Assembly: GCA_963724065.1 (NCBI GenBank) | Contig: CAVRTB010000005.1 | Coordinates: forward strand, 186,001-250,000 | From: DASRIA01 sp963724065 | GTDB lineage: Bacteria; Actinomycetota; Thermoleophilia; Solirubrobacterales; JBBDJG01 | DNA: 64,000 nt | Direction: 5' to 3' | Shown: positions 1 through 8,650 of the stretch, one piece after another | Numbering within the stretch: position 1 is the first letter of the stretch | Layout: each line of letters opens with the position of its first letter | Made by a program: the position numbers and the translations under genes | Notes under the pieces: generated by a model | What the model saw: the letters and a program-made list of their open reading frames with translations, nothing else | What the model was told of the DNA's origin: nothing | The model's database searches: none

Positions 1-1214
1 TCGTCGCCGCCGAGGCGGTACGCGGAGCCCGTGGGCTGGACCGCGGCGGCGAGGTTCGATCCGAGGCGGCACAGCAGCGCGTCGCCCGCGGGATGGCCGA
101 AGCTGTCGTTGTACGCCTTGAAGCCGTCAAGGTCGAAGAGCGCGAACAGATGCGGGCCGTTGCCGGGCCTCAGCGCGCTCTCGAGGTCGAGCATCAGGCG
201 GCGCCGGTTGCCGAGTCCCGTGACCGGGTCCGAGTGCGACTCGCGGCGACTCGCGGTGAGCAGCGTGAGGTGGTCCGAGAAGAGCAGCGCGATCCGCACG
301 ATCACGATCGCGACCGTCGCGGTCGCGAGGCCGGCGGCGAGGCTGTTCACCGGCTCGAACTGGTCGTAGACCTGGAGGCCTACGGCGACCGCGGCAAAGA
401 AGGAGGCCATGCCGAGCAGGCGCCGCCCCTCGAGCGGGATCCCCTGTGAGCGGATCGGCGGATCCCAGGCGGCAAGCGCAAGCAGGAAGGCGGACAGCAG
501 CCAGAGCGAGTCGCCCGGGGAGTGCTCGAGCGCCGTGCCGGTCGAGTCCTCGTAGAAGATGATTCCGTTCGCGATGCCGTTCAGGCCGAGGCCGATCGCG
601 ATCAGGACGAAGCCGCGGCCGGGGCGCCACCCCGTGAGTGCGACGGCGCTGATCACGAACCCGACCAGCAGCACGGCGCCGAGCGGATATGCGATGTTGG
701 TCGCGACCGCCGACGCGCTGCCTTGGGTCGCATTGTCGATCGCCGGGTACATCAGCGCGGTGCCCACCGCCGCGATCGCGAGCGTGCCAATCGCGCCGTC
801 CAGCCACAGCGACGCGTGGATCTTCGACACGCGGGCACGCACAAGCAGGACGATGCCCGCGCAGGTGGCCGGGAACAGCAGCAGGTGCGCCGCATCGGTG
901 AGCGACGGGTAGCGGATCTCCTCGAGCCCGGAGAGGTGGAAGCTCCAGTAGGCGTCTCCGGCGGTCCACGCCAAAAGCCCGGCCCCGATCAGGATCCAGG
1001 CGGCCCGCTCACGCGGCTCGGCCACCCCGCGCGCGATGCAGATCAGCGCGCAGGCGGCCAGCACGCCCGTATGGAGCCAGTCGCCGAACACCCTGTGCGC
1101 GGAATCTCCTCCGACCCCGAAGACGGCGTACGCCGCATGCGCGGCAACAGCTGCGAGAACTGCGTAAAGCAGCAGGCGAACGACGCGTGGATAGGGGTTA
1201 AGGCGGGCGAACAT
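1..1214 (-). CDS. Membrane-bound GGDEF protein (diguanylate cyclase), C-terminus cut by window edge
   Basis: The reading frame from ATG at 1214 stays open to base 1, so 404 codons are visible and the end is missing. Residues ~10-310 form a series of about eight hydrophobic helices without a recognisable PAS or GAF input domain. The catalytic domain then begins at 'SDPVTGLGNRR', continues with 'FALFDLDGFKAYND' and stops at 'YRLGGDE' on the window edge, so the active-site signature is intact as far as it can be read. Family knowledge: such proteins make cyclic di-GMP from two GTP at the membrane in response to a signal sensed by the helices. It lies 87 bases downstream of pdhC on the same strand. 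A following EAL domain cannot be excluded. Confidence 0.9.
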   Translation of the reverse strand, partial: MFARLNPYPRVVRLLLYAVLAAVAAHAAYAVFGVGGDSAHRVFGDWLHTGVLAACALICIARGVAEPRERAAWILIGAGLLAWTAGDAYWSFHLSGLEEIRYPSLTDAAHLLLFPATCAGIVLLVRARVSKIHASLWLDGAIGTLAIAAVGTALMYPAIDNATQGSASAVATNIAYPLGAVLLVGFVISAVALTGWRPGRGFVLIAIGLGLNGIANGIIFYEDSTGTALEHSPGDSLWLLSAFLLALAAWDPPIRSQGIPLEGRRLLGMASFFAAVAVGLQVYDQFEPVNSLAAGLATATVAIVIVRIALLFSDHLTLLTASRRESHSDPVTGLGNRRRLMLDLESALRPGNGPHLFALFDLDGFKAYNDSFGHPAGDALLCRLGSNLAAAVQPTGSAYRLGGD

Positions 1215-1301
1215 TGGCTTCCCTTGGCCTCGCCCCAGCTATCGACCGCGCTTCGCACGTGCTTGACCGAGAACGCTCTGCCTAAGCGCGAATTTGCAGG
1301 C

Positions 1302-2609
1302 CTACAAGGCCAGCGCCAGCGGCTGCTCGAGCAGGTCGCGCACGCGGCCGAGGAACTGCGCGCCGTCCGCCCCATAGAGGATGCGGTGATCGCAGGCGAT
1401 CGTGACGCCCATCATGTCCCGCACCACCACCCTGCGAGTCGTGCGATCGGCGACCGGCTTGGGCTCGAGCGCCCCGACGGCCAGCAGCGCCGCCTGCGGC
1501 GGGTTGATCACCCCGGAGAAGTTGGACACGCCGAACATCCCCAGGTTCGAGACCGTGAAGGTGCCGCCCGACAGCTCGGGCGGGGTGATGTTGCCGTCGC
1601 GTACCTTCTGGGCGAGCTCGCGCGACTTGCTCGCGATGTCGCCGAGCGACCGCTGATCGGCGTCGAACAGCGTCGGCACGACGAGCGCGTCCCCCGCCGC
1701 GACGGCGATCCCCACGTTCACGCGCGTGTACAGCTCGACGTGACCGTCTCTGTACGAGCCGTTCGCGCGCGGGAAGTCGCGCAGCGCGCGGGCGCACGCC
1801 TTCACCACCATGTCGTTGAAGGTCGGGACCGTCTGCCCCTCCGCGGCGATCTCCTTCAGGCGGGCGCGCAGCGCGACTGCCTCCGTCATGTCGAGCTCCA
1901 TCGACACATAGAAGTGCGGGACCGTCGCCTTCGACTCGGCCATGCGCCGCGCGACCGTCGCCTGGAGGCGGGTCAGCTCGACGACCTCGGTCTCGCCCTT
2001 GGCGGTCGCGGGCTCCGGCGCGCGCGCGGGCGCCGTGGGACGGCCCGCGGGCGCGGCGGGGGCGCTCGGCGTCTGCCCCGCGGCGGCCTCGACGTCCGCC
2101 TTCACGATCCGGCCGCCGGGGCCTGAGCCGGCGATCGAGTCGAGCTGGACGTCCAGCTCCCTGGCCATGCGCCGCGCGACCGGGGACGCCTTCACGCGCC
2201 CGTCGCCGTTGGACTGCGGCGCGGGCCGGGGGCGCTCGGCCGTCGCCTGGCGCGGCTGCGGCGCCTCCTCGGGCTCCTCCCGCGGCTCTTGCGTGGGCTG
2301 CTCGGCCTGCTTGGGCTGCTCGGCCTGCTTCGGCTGCTTGCCGGCCTGCCGCCCGTCACCGCTCGCCTCGCCCGCCTCGCCGATGCGCGCGATCGGCTCG
2401 CCGATCGGCAGCGTCGCCCCCTCCTCGGCGAGGATCTCGACCAGGGTCCCTTCGTCCGAGGCCTCGTAGGTCATGTTGGCCTTGTCGGTCTCGATCTCGA
2501 CCAGCTCGTCGCCGCGCTTCACCTCGTCGCCGACCGCCTTGAGCCAGCGCAGCACCGTGCCTTCCTCCATGGAGTCGGAAAGGCGCGGCATCACGACGTC
2601 GACGGCCAT
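1302..2609 (-). CDS. pdhC: Pyruvate/2-oxoacid dehydrogenase E2, dihydrolipoamide acyltransferase
   Basis: Core subunit (435 aa) that moves the acetyl group from E1 to CoA. Residues 1-77 are one lipoyl domain with the lipoylated lysine in 'EIETDKANM' (K43). A charged PQ/E-rich linker follows (~80-138), then the E1/E3-binding domain ('KASPVARRMARELDV', ~140-178) and the catalytic acyltransferase domain (~205-435). The usual DHRxxDG active-site motif reads 'DHRILYGADGAQFL': the His and Arg are kept but the Asp-Gly pair is shifted, so the exact acyl substrate is uncertain (pyruvate or branched-chain 2-oxoacid). The start is four bases after the E1 beta stop, consistent with an E1 alpha-E1 beta-E2 operon. 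Confidence 0.93.
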   Translation of the reverse strand: MAVDVVMPRLSDSMEEGTVLRWLKAVGDEVKRGDELVEIETDKANMTYEASDEGTLVEILAEEGATLPIGEPIARIGEAGEASGDGRQAGKQPKQAEQPKQAEQPTQEPREEPEEAPQPRQATAERPRPAPQSNGDGRVKASPVARRMARELDVQLDSIAGSGPGGRIVKADVEAAAGQTPSAPAAPAGRPTAPARAPEPATAKGETEVVELTRLQATVARRMAESKATVPHFYVSMELDMTEAVALRARLKEIAAEGQTVPTFNDMVVKACARALRDFPRANGSYRDGHVELYTRVNVGIAVAAGDALVVPTLFDADQRSLGDIASKSRELAQKVRDGNITPPELSGGTFTVSNLGMFGVSNFSGVINPPQAALLAVGALEPKPVADRTTRRVVVRDMMGVTIACDHRILYGADGAQFLGRVRDLLEQPLALAL

Positions 2610-2613
2610 CGGC

Positions 2614-3597
2614 CTAAATGTCCCGGAACGTCGCCAGCGCGGCTTTCACGACGTGCTCCTCGTGCGGTATCGCGGCTTGCTCCAGCGCCTTCGAATAGGG
2701 CATCGGCACGTCCGCGCCGGTCACGCGCTGGACCGGCGCGTCGAGATCGTCGAAGGCCTGCTCCTGCACGAGCGCGGCGATGTTCGCGCCGACGCCGCCG
2801 TGGGGCCAGCCCTCCTCGACCACCACGCAGCGGTTGGTCTTGCGCACCGACTCGAGGATCGTGTCGAGGTCGAGCGGGCGCAGCGTGCGCGGATCGATCA
2901 CCTCGGCCTCGATGTCCTCCTGGGTCGCGAGCACGTCTGCTGCGCGCTCCGCCGTGATCGCCATGCGCGAGATGCCGACGATCGTGACGTCGTTGCCGGC
3001 GCGCCGGATCGCCGCCTCGCCGAACCGCATCGGACCGCCGTTGTCCGGCACCTCGCCGCGCATCCCGTAGAGCGACTCGTGCTCGATGTAGATCACGGGG
3101 TTGTCGTCGCGGATCGCCGCCTTCAGCAGGCCCTTCGCGTCGGCGGGAGTGGACGGCACCGCGACCAGCAGCCCGGGCACGTGGAGGAAGATCGCCTCCA
3201 TCGTGTGCGAGTGCGTGGGTCCCAGCTGGTGACCGCCTCCCTGGGGAAAGCGCACGACCAGCGGCACCTTCGCCTGGCCGCCGAACATGTAGTGGATGTG
3301 GGCGGCAGAGTTGATGATCTGGTCCATCGCGAGCAGCGCGAAGTTGACGGTCATGATCTCGACGATCGGGCGCATTCCCGCCATCGCGGCGCCCACGCCC
3401 ATGCCGACGATCGTGTTCTCGGAGATCGGCGTGTCGCGCACGCGCTTCTCGCCGAACTCCTCGAGCATCCCCTCGCTGACCTTGAAGGCGCCCTGAAAGA
3501 CGCCGACGTCCTCGCCCATCAGGAAGACGGACTCGTCCTCCCGCATCTCCTCGCGCATCGCCTGGTTGAGCGCCTCGCGGTAGCGCATCGTGGCCAT
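2614..3597 (-). CDS. pdhB: Pyruvate/2-oxoacid dehydrogenase E1 component, beta subunit
   Basis: 327 aa, full length for the transketolase-like beta subunit of heterotetrameric (alpha2beta2) E1. It carries 'FLMGEDVGVFQGAFKV' near the N-terminus (the conserved Glu contacts TPP), the 'VRDTPISENTIVGMGVGAA' block and the pyrimidine-binding/C-terminal transketolase domain with 'NRCVVVEEGWPHGGVGANIA'. Together with the alpha subunit it decarboxylates the 2-oxoacid and acylates the E2 lipoyl arm. Its ATG shares one base with the alpha-subunit stop (TGATG), a sign of translational coupling. Most well-known actinobacteria use a homodimeric AceE instead; the alpha/beta form is typical of Firmicutes and deep actinobacterial lineages. 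Confidence 0.94.
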   Translation of the reverse strand: MATMRYREALNQAMREEMREDESVFLMGEDVGVFQGAFKVSEGMLEEFGEKRVRDTPISENTIVGMGVGAAMAGMRPIVEIMTVNFALLAMDQIINSAAHIHYMFGGQAKVPLVVRFPQGGGHQLGPTHSHTMEAIFLHVPGLLVAVPSTPADAKGLLKAAIRDDNPVIYIEHESLYGMRGEVPDNGGPMRFGEAAIRRAGNDVTIVGISRMAITAERAADVLATQEDIEAEVIDPRTLRPLDLDTILESVRKTNRCVVVEEGWPHGGVGANIAALVQEQAFDDLDAPVQRVTGADVPMPYSKALEQAAIPHEEHVVKAALATFRDI

Positions 3598-4859
3598 CAG
3601 CCCGCGGCCCCTTCTTCCTGGTCCTGGGCGGCGTCCGCTGGCTTCTCCTCGTCGCCCTCCTGGCTGCGCCGCCGCCTCTGCACGTCGCCGGCGCCCGCAT
3701 AGGCGGCACCGGCCTCGGCAAGCTCGTGCGCCACGCCCCCCCTGCCGACCTCGACCTCGTCCTCACCGCGATGCACCTCCGGCGTGCGCTCGTCGACGCT
3801 GTACCAGCCCTGCACCTGGTCGCCGAGCACGTACACGTTCTCGTAGAGGGACTCGAGCGCGGGCAACGGGCTTTCCTCCGCAAAGGCGACCGCCTCGTCG
3901 ACGATCTCGATCGCGCGGCGGTCGCGCTCCTCGAAGCCCTGCTCGTCGAGCTGGCCGGCCTCCTGGAGGAGCTTCGCGTAGGCCTGGATCGGGTCGCGCT
4001 CGCGCCACTGCTGAACCTCCTCCTTGGTCCTGTACACCTCGGGGTCAGCCGCCGAGTGGCCGCGGAAGCGGTAGGTGAGCGCCTCGACGAGCGTCGGCTC
4101 GCGGTCCTCGCGCGCGCGGCGCAGGTGCTCGGCGACGCACTCGCGCACCGCGAGCACGTCCATGCCGTCGACACGTTCCCCGGGAACGCCCAGGCACTGG
4201 GCCTTCTGCGAGAGGTCGGTGACGGCGGAATGGCGCGACAGCGCCGTGCCCATCCCGTACTGGTTGTTGACCACGAGGAACACCACCGGGAGCTTCCACA
4301 GGGCCGCGATGTTCATCGTCTCGCCGAACGTGCCCTGGTTCGAGGCGCCGTCTCCGAACATGCAGAGCGTGACCGAGTCCTCGCCCCGGTAGTCGGACGC
4401 GAGCGCGAGGCCCGCCGCGAGTGGCAGGTTGCCTCCGACGATGCCGTACCCGCCCATGAAGCGGCGCTCGAGGTCGAACAGGTGCATGGAGCCGCCGCGG
4501 CCGCGTGAGGTGCCGGTCTCCTTGCCGAAGAGCTCCGCCATCGCGCGTTTGGGATCGGTCCCGCGCGCCAGGATCGGGCCGTGCTCGCGATACGTCGAGA
4601 TCAGGTAGTCGTCGTCGCGCATCACGGAGGTGGTGCCCACGATCGTGGCCTCCTCTCCCACCGCGAGGTGCAGGAAGCCGCCGACCTTGGCCTTCATGTA
4701 CATCTCCTGCGCGCGCTCCTCGAAGTGCCTGATCAGCAGCATCTTGTCGAGCAACTCGAGCGCGGCCTCCTGGTCCGGCAGCTCGCGCTTGCGCGCAGCG
4801 CCATCGGCCTGGCCGGAGCGCCGGCCGCGGGACTGCTGCGCTGTCTTTTGGCTAGCCAT
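3597..4859 (-). CDS. pdhA: Pyruvate/2-oxoacid dehydrogenase E1 component, alpha subunit
   Basis: 420 aa thiamine-diphosphate enzyme subunit. The TPP/Mg motif is visible as 'MFGDGASNQGTFGE' followed by 'VVNNQYGMGTA', and the phosphorylation-loop-like 'RFRGHSAADPEVYRTKEE' is present. The fold should end near residue ~360; about 60 further residues form a charged low-complexity tail rich in E, Q, R and A with no recognisable domain. The tail overlaps no other real gene and may be a tether to E2 or simple expansion. First gene of the pdhA-pdhB-pdhC operon; a TAATGT box lies ~23 bases upstream of the ATG. Confidence 0.93.
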   Translation of the reverse strand: MASQKTAQQSRGRRSGQADGAARKRELPDQEAALELLDKMLLIRHFEERAQEMYMKAKVGGFLHLAVGEEATIVGTTSVMRDDDYLISTYREHGPILARGTDPKRAMAELFGKETGTSRGRGGSMHLFDLERRFMGGYGIVGGNLPLAAGLALASDYRGEDSVTLCMFGDGASNQGTFGETMNIAALWKLPVVFLVVNNQYGMGTALSRHSAVTDLSQKAQCLGVPGERVDGMDVLAVRECVAEHLRRAREDREPTLVEALTYRFRGHSAADPEVYRTKEEVQQWRERDPIQAYAKLLQEAGQLDEQGFEERDRRAIEIVDEAVAFAEESPLPALESLYENVYVLGDQVQGWYSVDERTPEVHRGEDEVEVGRGGVAHELAEAGAAYAGAGDVQRRRRSQEGDEEKPADAAQDQEEGAAG

Positions 4860-4904
4860 CTCGGGAGGCGGTTCCCCCGGTCACATTAGCGACAAACGCC
4901 CGAG

Positions 4905-5513
4905 CTACAGGCGGGCGGCAGCTTCGAGGTTGTCGTCGCCCCAGACAACCGTGTCTCCGACGACGACGGAGGGCACTCCGATCACCCCGCGCGCAGCCGC
5001 CTCCTCCGTCGCCTCGCGCAGCGCGTCCTTCACGCCCTGGGTCTGGACAGCTTTGGTGAGCGCCTTCGGGTGCAGCTCGCAGGCCGCGGCCGCGAGCATC
5101 ACGTTGTCGGGGTCGCTGAGGTCGCGGCCGGCGGCAAACGCCTGCCGGAAGCCCGCGAGCGAGAACGAGACGACCTTGCCGATCTGCTTCGCGAAGGTGG
5201 CGGCGCGCATCGCCACCAGCATGCTGCCCGGCCACGGATCCGGCCAGCGGACCTCGGGCAACCCGTATTCGGCCGCGCGGCGCTCCACTTCGCGCATGCC
5301 CTCCGCGCGGCCGGGCCCGTTCGACCAGGACTCGCGGCCGTGGATCCTGAACAGCCCCCCGAGCAGGATCGGCTGCCACTCCGGCGGCTCGTCGAACAGA
5401 GCGTTGACACGCTCCGCCGCGAGATAGGAGTACGGAGACCCCAGGTCGAAATAGAAGACCGGGAGGTTCGAGGGCTCGACCGCGGTCATCAGAGTCCGCG
5501 GGGGACGTGTCAC
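4905..5513 (-). CDS. 2-hydroxychromene-2-carboxylate isomerase family / DsbA-like thioredoxin-fold protein
   Basis: 202 aa from GTG at 5513 (GAGGG about 10 bases upstream); an ATG at 5489 would give 194 aa. The protein opens with 'VFYFDLGSPYSYLAAERV', the glutathione-binding strand of kappa-GST-like HCCA isomerases, and ends with 'GVIGVPSVVVGDTVVWGDDN', the cis-proline loop. No CxxC motif is present, so a dithiol oxidoreductase role is unlikely; a thiol-dependent isomerase or transferase acting on an aromatic or organic substrate fits better. It sits between E3 and E1 alpha genes on the same strand, so it may be co-expressed with pyruvate dehydrogenase. Substrate unknown. Confidence 0.85.
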   Translation of the reverse strand: MTRPPRTLMTAVEPSNLPVFYFDLGSPYSYLAAERVNALFDEPPEWQPILLGGLFRIHGRESWSNGPGRAEGMREVERRAAEYGLPEVRWPDPWPGSMLVAMRAATFAKQIGKVVSFSLAGFRQAFAAGRDLSDPDNVMLAAAACELHPKALTKAVQTQGVKDALREATEEAAARGVIGVPSVVVGDTVVWGDDNLEAAARL

Positions 5514-5547
5514 CCGCGACAGGCCCTCAAACCGTCATCAGCCTCCA

Positions 5548-6918
5548 CTACGCGTGGATCACCCAGCCCGACGCCGCGCGGGCACCCTCCATCACGGCCT
5601 CGGAGAAGGTCGGGTGGGGATGCACGGTGCGCGCGACCTCCTCGAAGCCGCCCTCGAGGCCCTTTGCGACGACCAGCTCCGCGATCATCTCGGTCGCCCG
5701 GGCGCCGACGATGTGCGCGCCGAGCAACTCGCCGTAGCGCGCGTCGCCGACGATCTTCACCATGCCGGACCGGTCGCCGTAGATGGTCGCCGCGCCGACC
5801 CCGCCCATCGGGAACTTGCCGACGACGACGTCGGCACCGCGGTCGCGCGCCTCCTTTTCGGTGAGTCCGAAGCTCGCCACCTGGGGCTGGCAGAACGTCG
5901 CGCCCGGGATGTCGTCGTAGTCGAGCGGGTGCACGTCCATCCCGGCCGCGTCCTCGACGGCGATGATGCCCTCGTCCGACGCCTTGTGCGCAAGTGCCGG
6001 GCCCGGCACGATGTCCCCGATCGCCCAGACGCCGTCCGCCGAGGTCCGCAGGCGGCCGTCGACCTCGATCAGCCCCCGCTCGCCGGTCTTCACGCCGGCC
6101 GCGTCGAGGCCGAGCGCCTCGGTGTCGGGCGCGCGGCCCGCGGCGATGCACAGGTAGTCGAACTTCTGGGCGCCCTCGCCCCAGTCGAGCTCGACGGAGC
6201 TCTTGCCCGCCTTCACTTCCTCGACGCGCGCACCGGTCACGACCTTCACGTTCTGCTTGCGGAATGCCGTCGCCACGACCTTCGCGATGTCGGGGTCCTC
6301 GAGCGGCAGGATCTGGTCGGCCATCTCGAGCAGCACGACCTCGGTCCCGAACCGGCCGAAGGCGGACGCGATCTCCGATCCCGAGGCGCCCGCGCCGACC
6401 ACCGCGAGCCGCGCCGGCTGCTCGTTCATGAGCCACATCCCGGCCGTGTCGACGACGCGGCCCTCGAAGCTTGTGCCCGGGATCGGCAGCGAGTCGGAGC
6501 CCGTCGCGATCACGACCTTCGCGGCCTCGACGTCGTTGCCGTCCACCGTGATCTTTCCCTTGCCGGCGAGCGCGCCCGTGCCTTGAAGCACGTCGATCTT
6601 GTGCTTCTTCATCAGCCCGGCGACACCGCCGGTGAGGGTCTTCACGACCTTGTCGCGATGCTTGGCGGCGCCCTCGATGTCGAAGTCGAGGCCGCTCGTG
6701 ACGATCCCGAACTCGGCGCCCTCGCGGACCTCGGACAGCACGTCGGCGGCGCGCAGCATCGCTTTCGCCGGGATGCACGCCTCGTTCAGGCAGCGCCCGC
6801 CGAGCGTCGGCGCGCGCTCCACGATCGCGGTCTTCATCCCCACCTGGGCCGATCGGATCGCGGCGACGTAGCCGCCCGGACCCGATCCGATCACCACCAT
6901 GTCGTAGTTGTCAGCCAT
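5548..6918 (-). CDS. lpdA: Dihydrolipoyl dehydrogenase (E3)
   Basis: 456 aa flavoprotein disulfide reductase that reoxidises the dihydrolipoyl arm of E2 with NAD+. The FAD Rossmann motif is 'VVIGSGPGGYVAAI' (residues 8-21); the redox-active disulfide is C43/C48 in 'GGRCLNEACIPAK', slightly different from the usual GGTCLNVGCIPSK. The NAD motif is 'VVGAGASGSEIASAF', and the dimer-interface His-Glu catalytic pair is in 'TVHPHPTFSEAV' near the C-terminus. Length is typical. It lies 34 bases upstream of the isomerase-like gene, so E3 leads the whole PDH gene set on this strand. A TAAGCT hexamer seven bases before the ATG suggests a leaderless transcript. Confidence 0.95.
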   Translation of the reverse strand: MADNYDMVVIGSGPGGYVAAIRSAQVGMKTAIVERAPTLGGRCLNEACIPAKAMLRAADVLSEVREGAEFGIVTSGLDFDIEGAAKHRDKVVKTLTGGVAGLMKKHKIDVLQGTGALAGKGKITVDGNDVEAAKVVIATGSDSLPIPGTSFEGRVVDTAGMWLMNEQPARLAVVGAGASGSEIASAFGRFGTEVVLLEMADQILPLEDPDIAKVVATAFRKQNVKVVTGARVEEVKAGKSSVELDWGEGAQKFDYLCIAAGRAPDTEALGLDAAGVKTGERGLIEVDGRLRTSADGVWAIGDIVPGPALAHKASDEGIIAVEDAAGMDVHPLDYDDIPGATFCQPQVASFGLTEKEARDRGADVVVGKFPMGGVGAATIYGDRSGMVKIVGDARYGELLGAHIVGARATEMIAELVVAKGLEGGFEEVARTVHPHPTFSEAVMEGARAASGWVIHA

Positions 6919-6925
6919 GACCCGG

Positions 6926-6931
6926 AGCTTA
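6926..6931 (-). promoter_or_regulatory. Candidate -10 element of a leaderless lpdA promoter
   Basis: On the minus strand TAAGCT (TANNNT type) ends seven bases before the lpdA ATG, and no Shine-Dalgarno sequence is visible. No convincing -35 was found. Confidence 0.35.
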
Positions 6932-6965
6932 ATGACCGCCGCGTTTGCGCATCGGCCGAGTCACG

Positions 6966-7652
6966 TCAGAACTCATACCCATACCGATCGATGATGCCGC
7001 AGCACTTGTGGCGAACGAGCTCTCGTAGCTCGGCGTCGTAGTACCGGCGATAGTGACCGTGAGCGCTCGTGTTGACCCTGGGCGCGGTCTTCAGGGCATC
7101 CTCGAACTGCATACCGACCTCGATCTCATGCCGGCCGAGGAAGTCGAGGAAGTCGACCGTGAGCCGCTCGTACCGGCCCATCTCGATCCGCCCGGTCTCG
7201 GGTCCCTCCTGTAAGACCACGTGACTCCAGTGGCTGTAGAGATCCCAGTCGTGCTTGCGTGCCTCCACCACCCACGGCGGCTCCAGTGCGGGCTCGGACC
7301 GCTCGCCAGGAGGTACCGGCACTCCACAAAGCGCCGACACCGCCTGCTTGAAGCTCGCGCGTCCCGAGTCGAATGCCCACCTCCAATCCGAGGGGTCCTC
7401 GTAGTCCTCGGCCCATCGCTCACGCTGACGCGTGAAGTGATACCAGGACACGTACCAATCCCACGGGTTCCGGACCGCCGCGAACACGGGCAGGTGGTTG
7501 AACTCCGGCGGTATCTGCCGAATCGTCGCGTGGGGGCGCCGGCCATTCGGGACGATCCAGTCGCCGGGCAGATGTTCTTGACAGATGTACTTGATGAACT
7601 TGCCGCCCGTCTTCTGTACGTGGATGAAGACGAAGTACCTGGTCGTGAGCAC
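6966..7652 (-). CDS. Sulfotransferase family protein
   Basis: 228 aa from GTG. 'FVFIHVQKTGGKFIKY' (residues ~7-22) is the 5'-phosphosulfate-binding loop of PAPS-dependent sulfotransferases; 'AAVRNPWDWYVSWYHF' is the 3'-phosphate-binding helix; the C-terminus 'RRYYDAELRELVRHKC' followed by a YGY ending matches the usual closing helix. It would transfer sulfate from PAPS to a glycan or small-molecule hydroxyl in the cytoplasm; the acceptor is unknown. No membrane segment is seen. Base composition is visibly lower in GC and its codons less biased than neighbouring genes, suggesting acquisition by transfer. It is 20 bases from the methyltransferase stop on the same strand. Confidence 0.88.
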   Translation of the reverse strand: MLTTRYFVFIHVQKTGGKFIKYICQEHLPGDWIVPNGRRPHATIRQIPPEFNHLPVFAAVRNPWDWYVSWYHFTRQRERWAEDYEDPSDWRWAFDSGRASFKQAVSALCGVPVPPGERSEPALEPPWVVEARKHDWDLYSHWSHVVLQEGPETGRIEMGRYERLTVDFLDFLGRHEIEVGMQFEDALKTAPRVNTSAHGHYRRYYDAELRELVRHKCCGIIDRYGYEF

Positions 7653-7672
7653 GATCGCAGTTTTCCAGATGC

Positions 7673-8650
7673 CTAGGGAGCGGCGGCCGCGCCGCGTTTG
7701 CGCATCAGGAACGCGTCCTGCTTGAACGATTCGTCCCCGGGCCAGTCGTCGAGGACATCGAGGCCGTCGGCGAGAACGTCCCGGACCCAGGCCGCCGGAT
7801 GGTATGCCGCACAGGCGTTCGTCCCGTAGTCGAATTCGTCGCGGGCGACGACGACGAGCTGTCCGTCGCGAAAGCGCGCGCGATCGCCCTCGCCCAGGTC
7901 ACCGAGGGTGTTCTCGCCGTGAAAGGTGAGGAGCAGGTGGCCGCCCGCCGCCGTCACGCGCACGAGCTCATCGAGCCACGGCCGCTGCATCGGCTCCGGA
8001 AGGTGGGTGAACACCGAGTACGAGTAGACGAGGCTGAACGCGCCGTCGGGGAAGTCCAGGACCGGCTCGAGGCTGTTCACGGAGAAGTCCGCGAAGGGAA
8101 GGTTCTCGCGGCACCAATCCACCAGGTAAGGGTTGTAGTCGGTGCCGTGCAGCTGCACTCCGGGCAGGTCCTTCCACCATCGCATCACGCGGCCGCAGCC
8201 GCAGCCGAAGTCGAGGACGGGGCCCGTGCCCTCGAGGGTCAGGTCGTTTCGCGTCAGCAGCTCGAGGATCCGGTTGGAGACCTGGGCGCCGCCCTGCATG
8301 AAGCGCTGGTAGAAGCGGTGCGGCGTCGATATCCCGGCGACCAGGCGAATCATCTCGGGAGGCGGATATGGGAGCCCGTCCAGGGCGCGACCCACGTTCG
8401 GCTCGACCAACGACGAGAGCGCGAAGACCGAGCAAACGCCCGGCTCGTGCGCCACCAGGCGAAATCCCCGGGGTCTCAGATCATCGTGCGGCGCTGCGAT
8501 GACCGCGTACGCGGCACCGTGCTCACGCAGCCGCACGAGCGTCGATTCCACCCGGTGCAGGTCGTCCCCGGACAGGATCTCGGAACGTGCGCTCGCCGGC
8601 ACTGCGAGGCGCAGCACCTGCCCGACGTCCAGGAGGTCCAGAGCGCTCAA
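7673..8650 (-). CDS. Class I SAM-dependent methyltransferase
   Basis: About 325 aa. The methyltransferase core starts near residue 175 with the glycine-rich SAM loop 'VLDFGCGCGRVMRWW', followed by motif II 'LHGTDYNPYLVDWC' and 'LVYSYSVFTHLPEPMQ'. The first ~120 residues are a separate region without a known domain. I place the start at TTG 8650, overlapping the upstream gene's TGA (TTGA), because the open frame further upstream runs through the membrane protein gene in another frame and reads as arginine-rich nonsense. A GTG about 30 bases downstream is the alternative. Neighbour to a sulfotransferase, so modification of a surface glycan or small molecule is plausible but unproven. Confidence 0.82.
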   Translation of the reverse strand: MSALDLLDVGQVLRLAVPASARSEILSGDDLHRVESTLVRLREHGAAYAVIAAPHDDLRPRGFRLVAHEPGVCSVFALSSLVEPNVGRALDGLPYPPPEMIRLVAGISTPHRFYQRFMQGGAQVSNRILELLTRNDLTLEGTGPVLDFGCGCGRVMRWWKDLPGVQLHGTDYNPYLVDWCRENLPFADFSVNSLEPVLDFPDGAFSLVYSYSVFTHLPEPMQRPWLDELVRVTAAGGHLLLTFHGENTLGDLGEGDRARFRDGQLVVVARDEFDYGTNACAAYHPAAWVRDVLADGLDVLDDWPGDESFKQDAFLMRKRGAAAAP

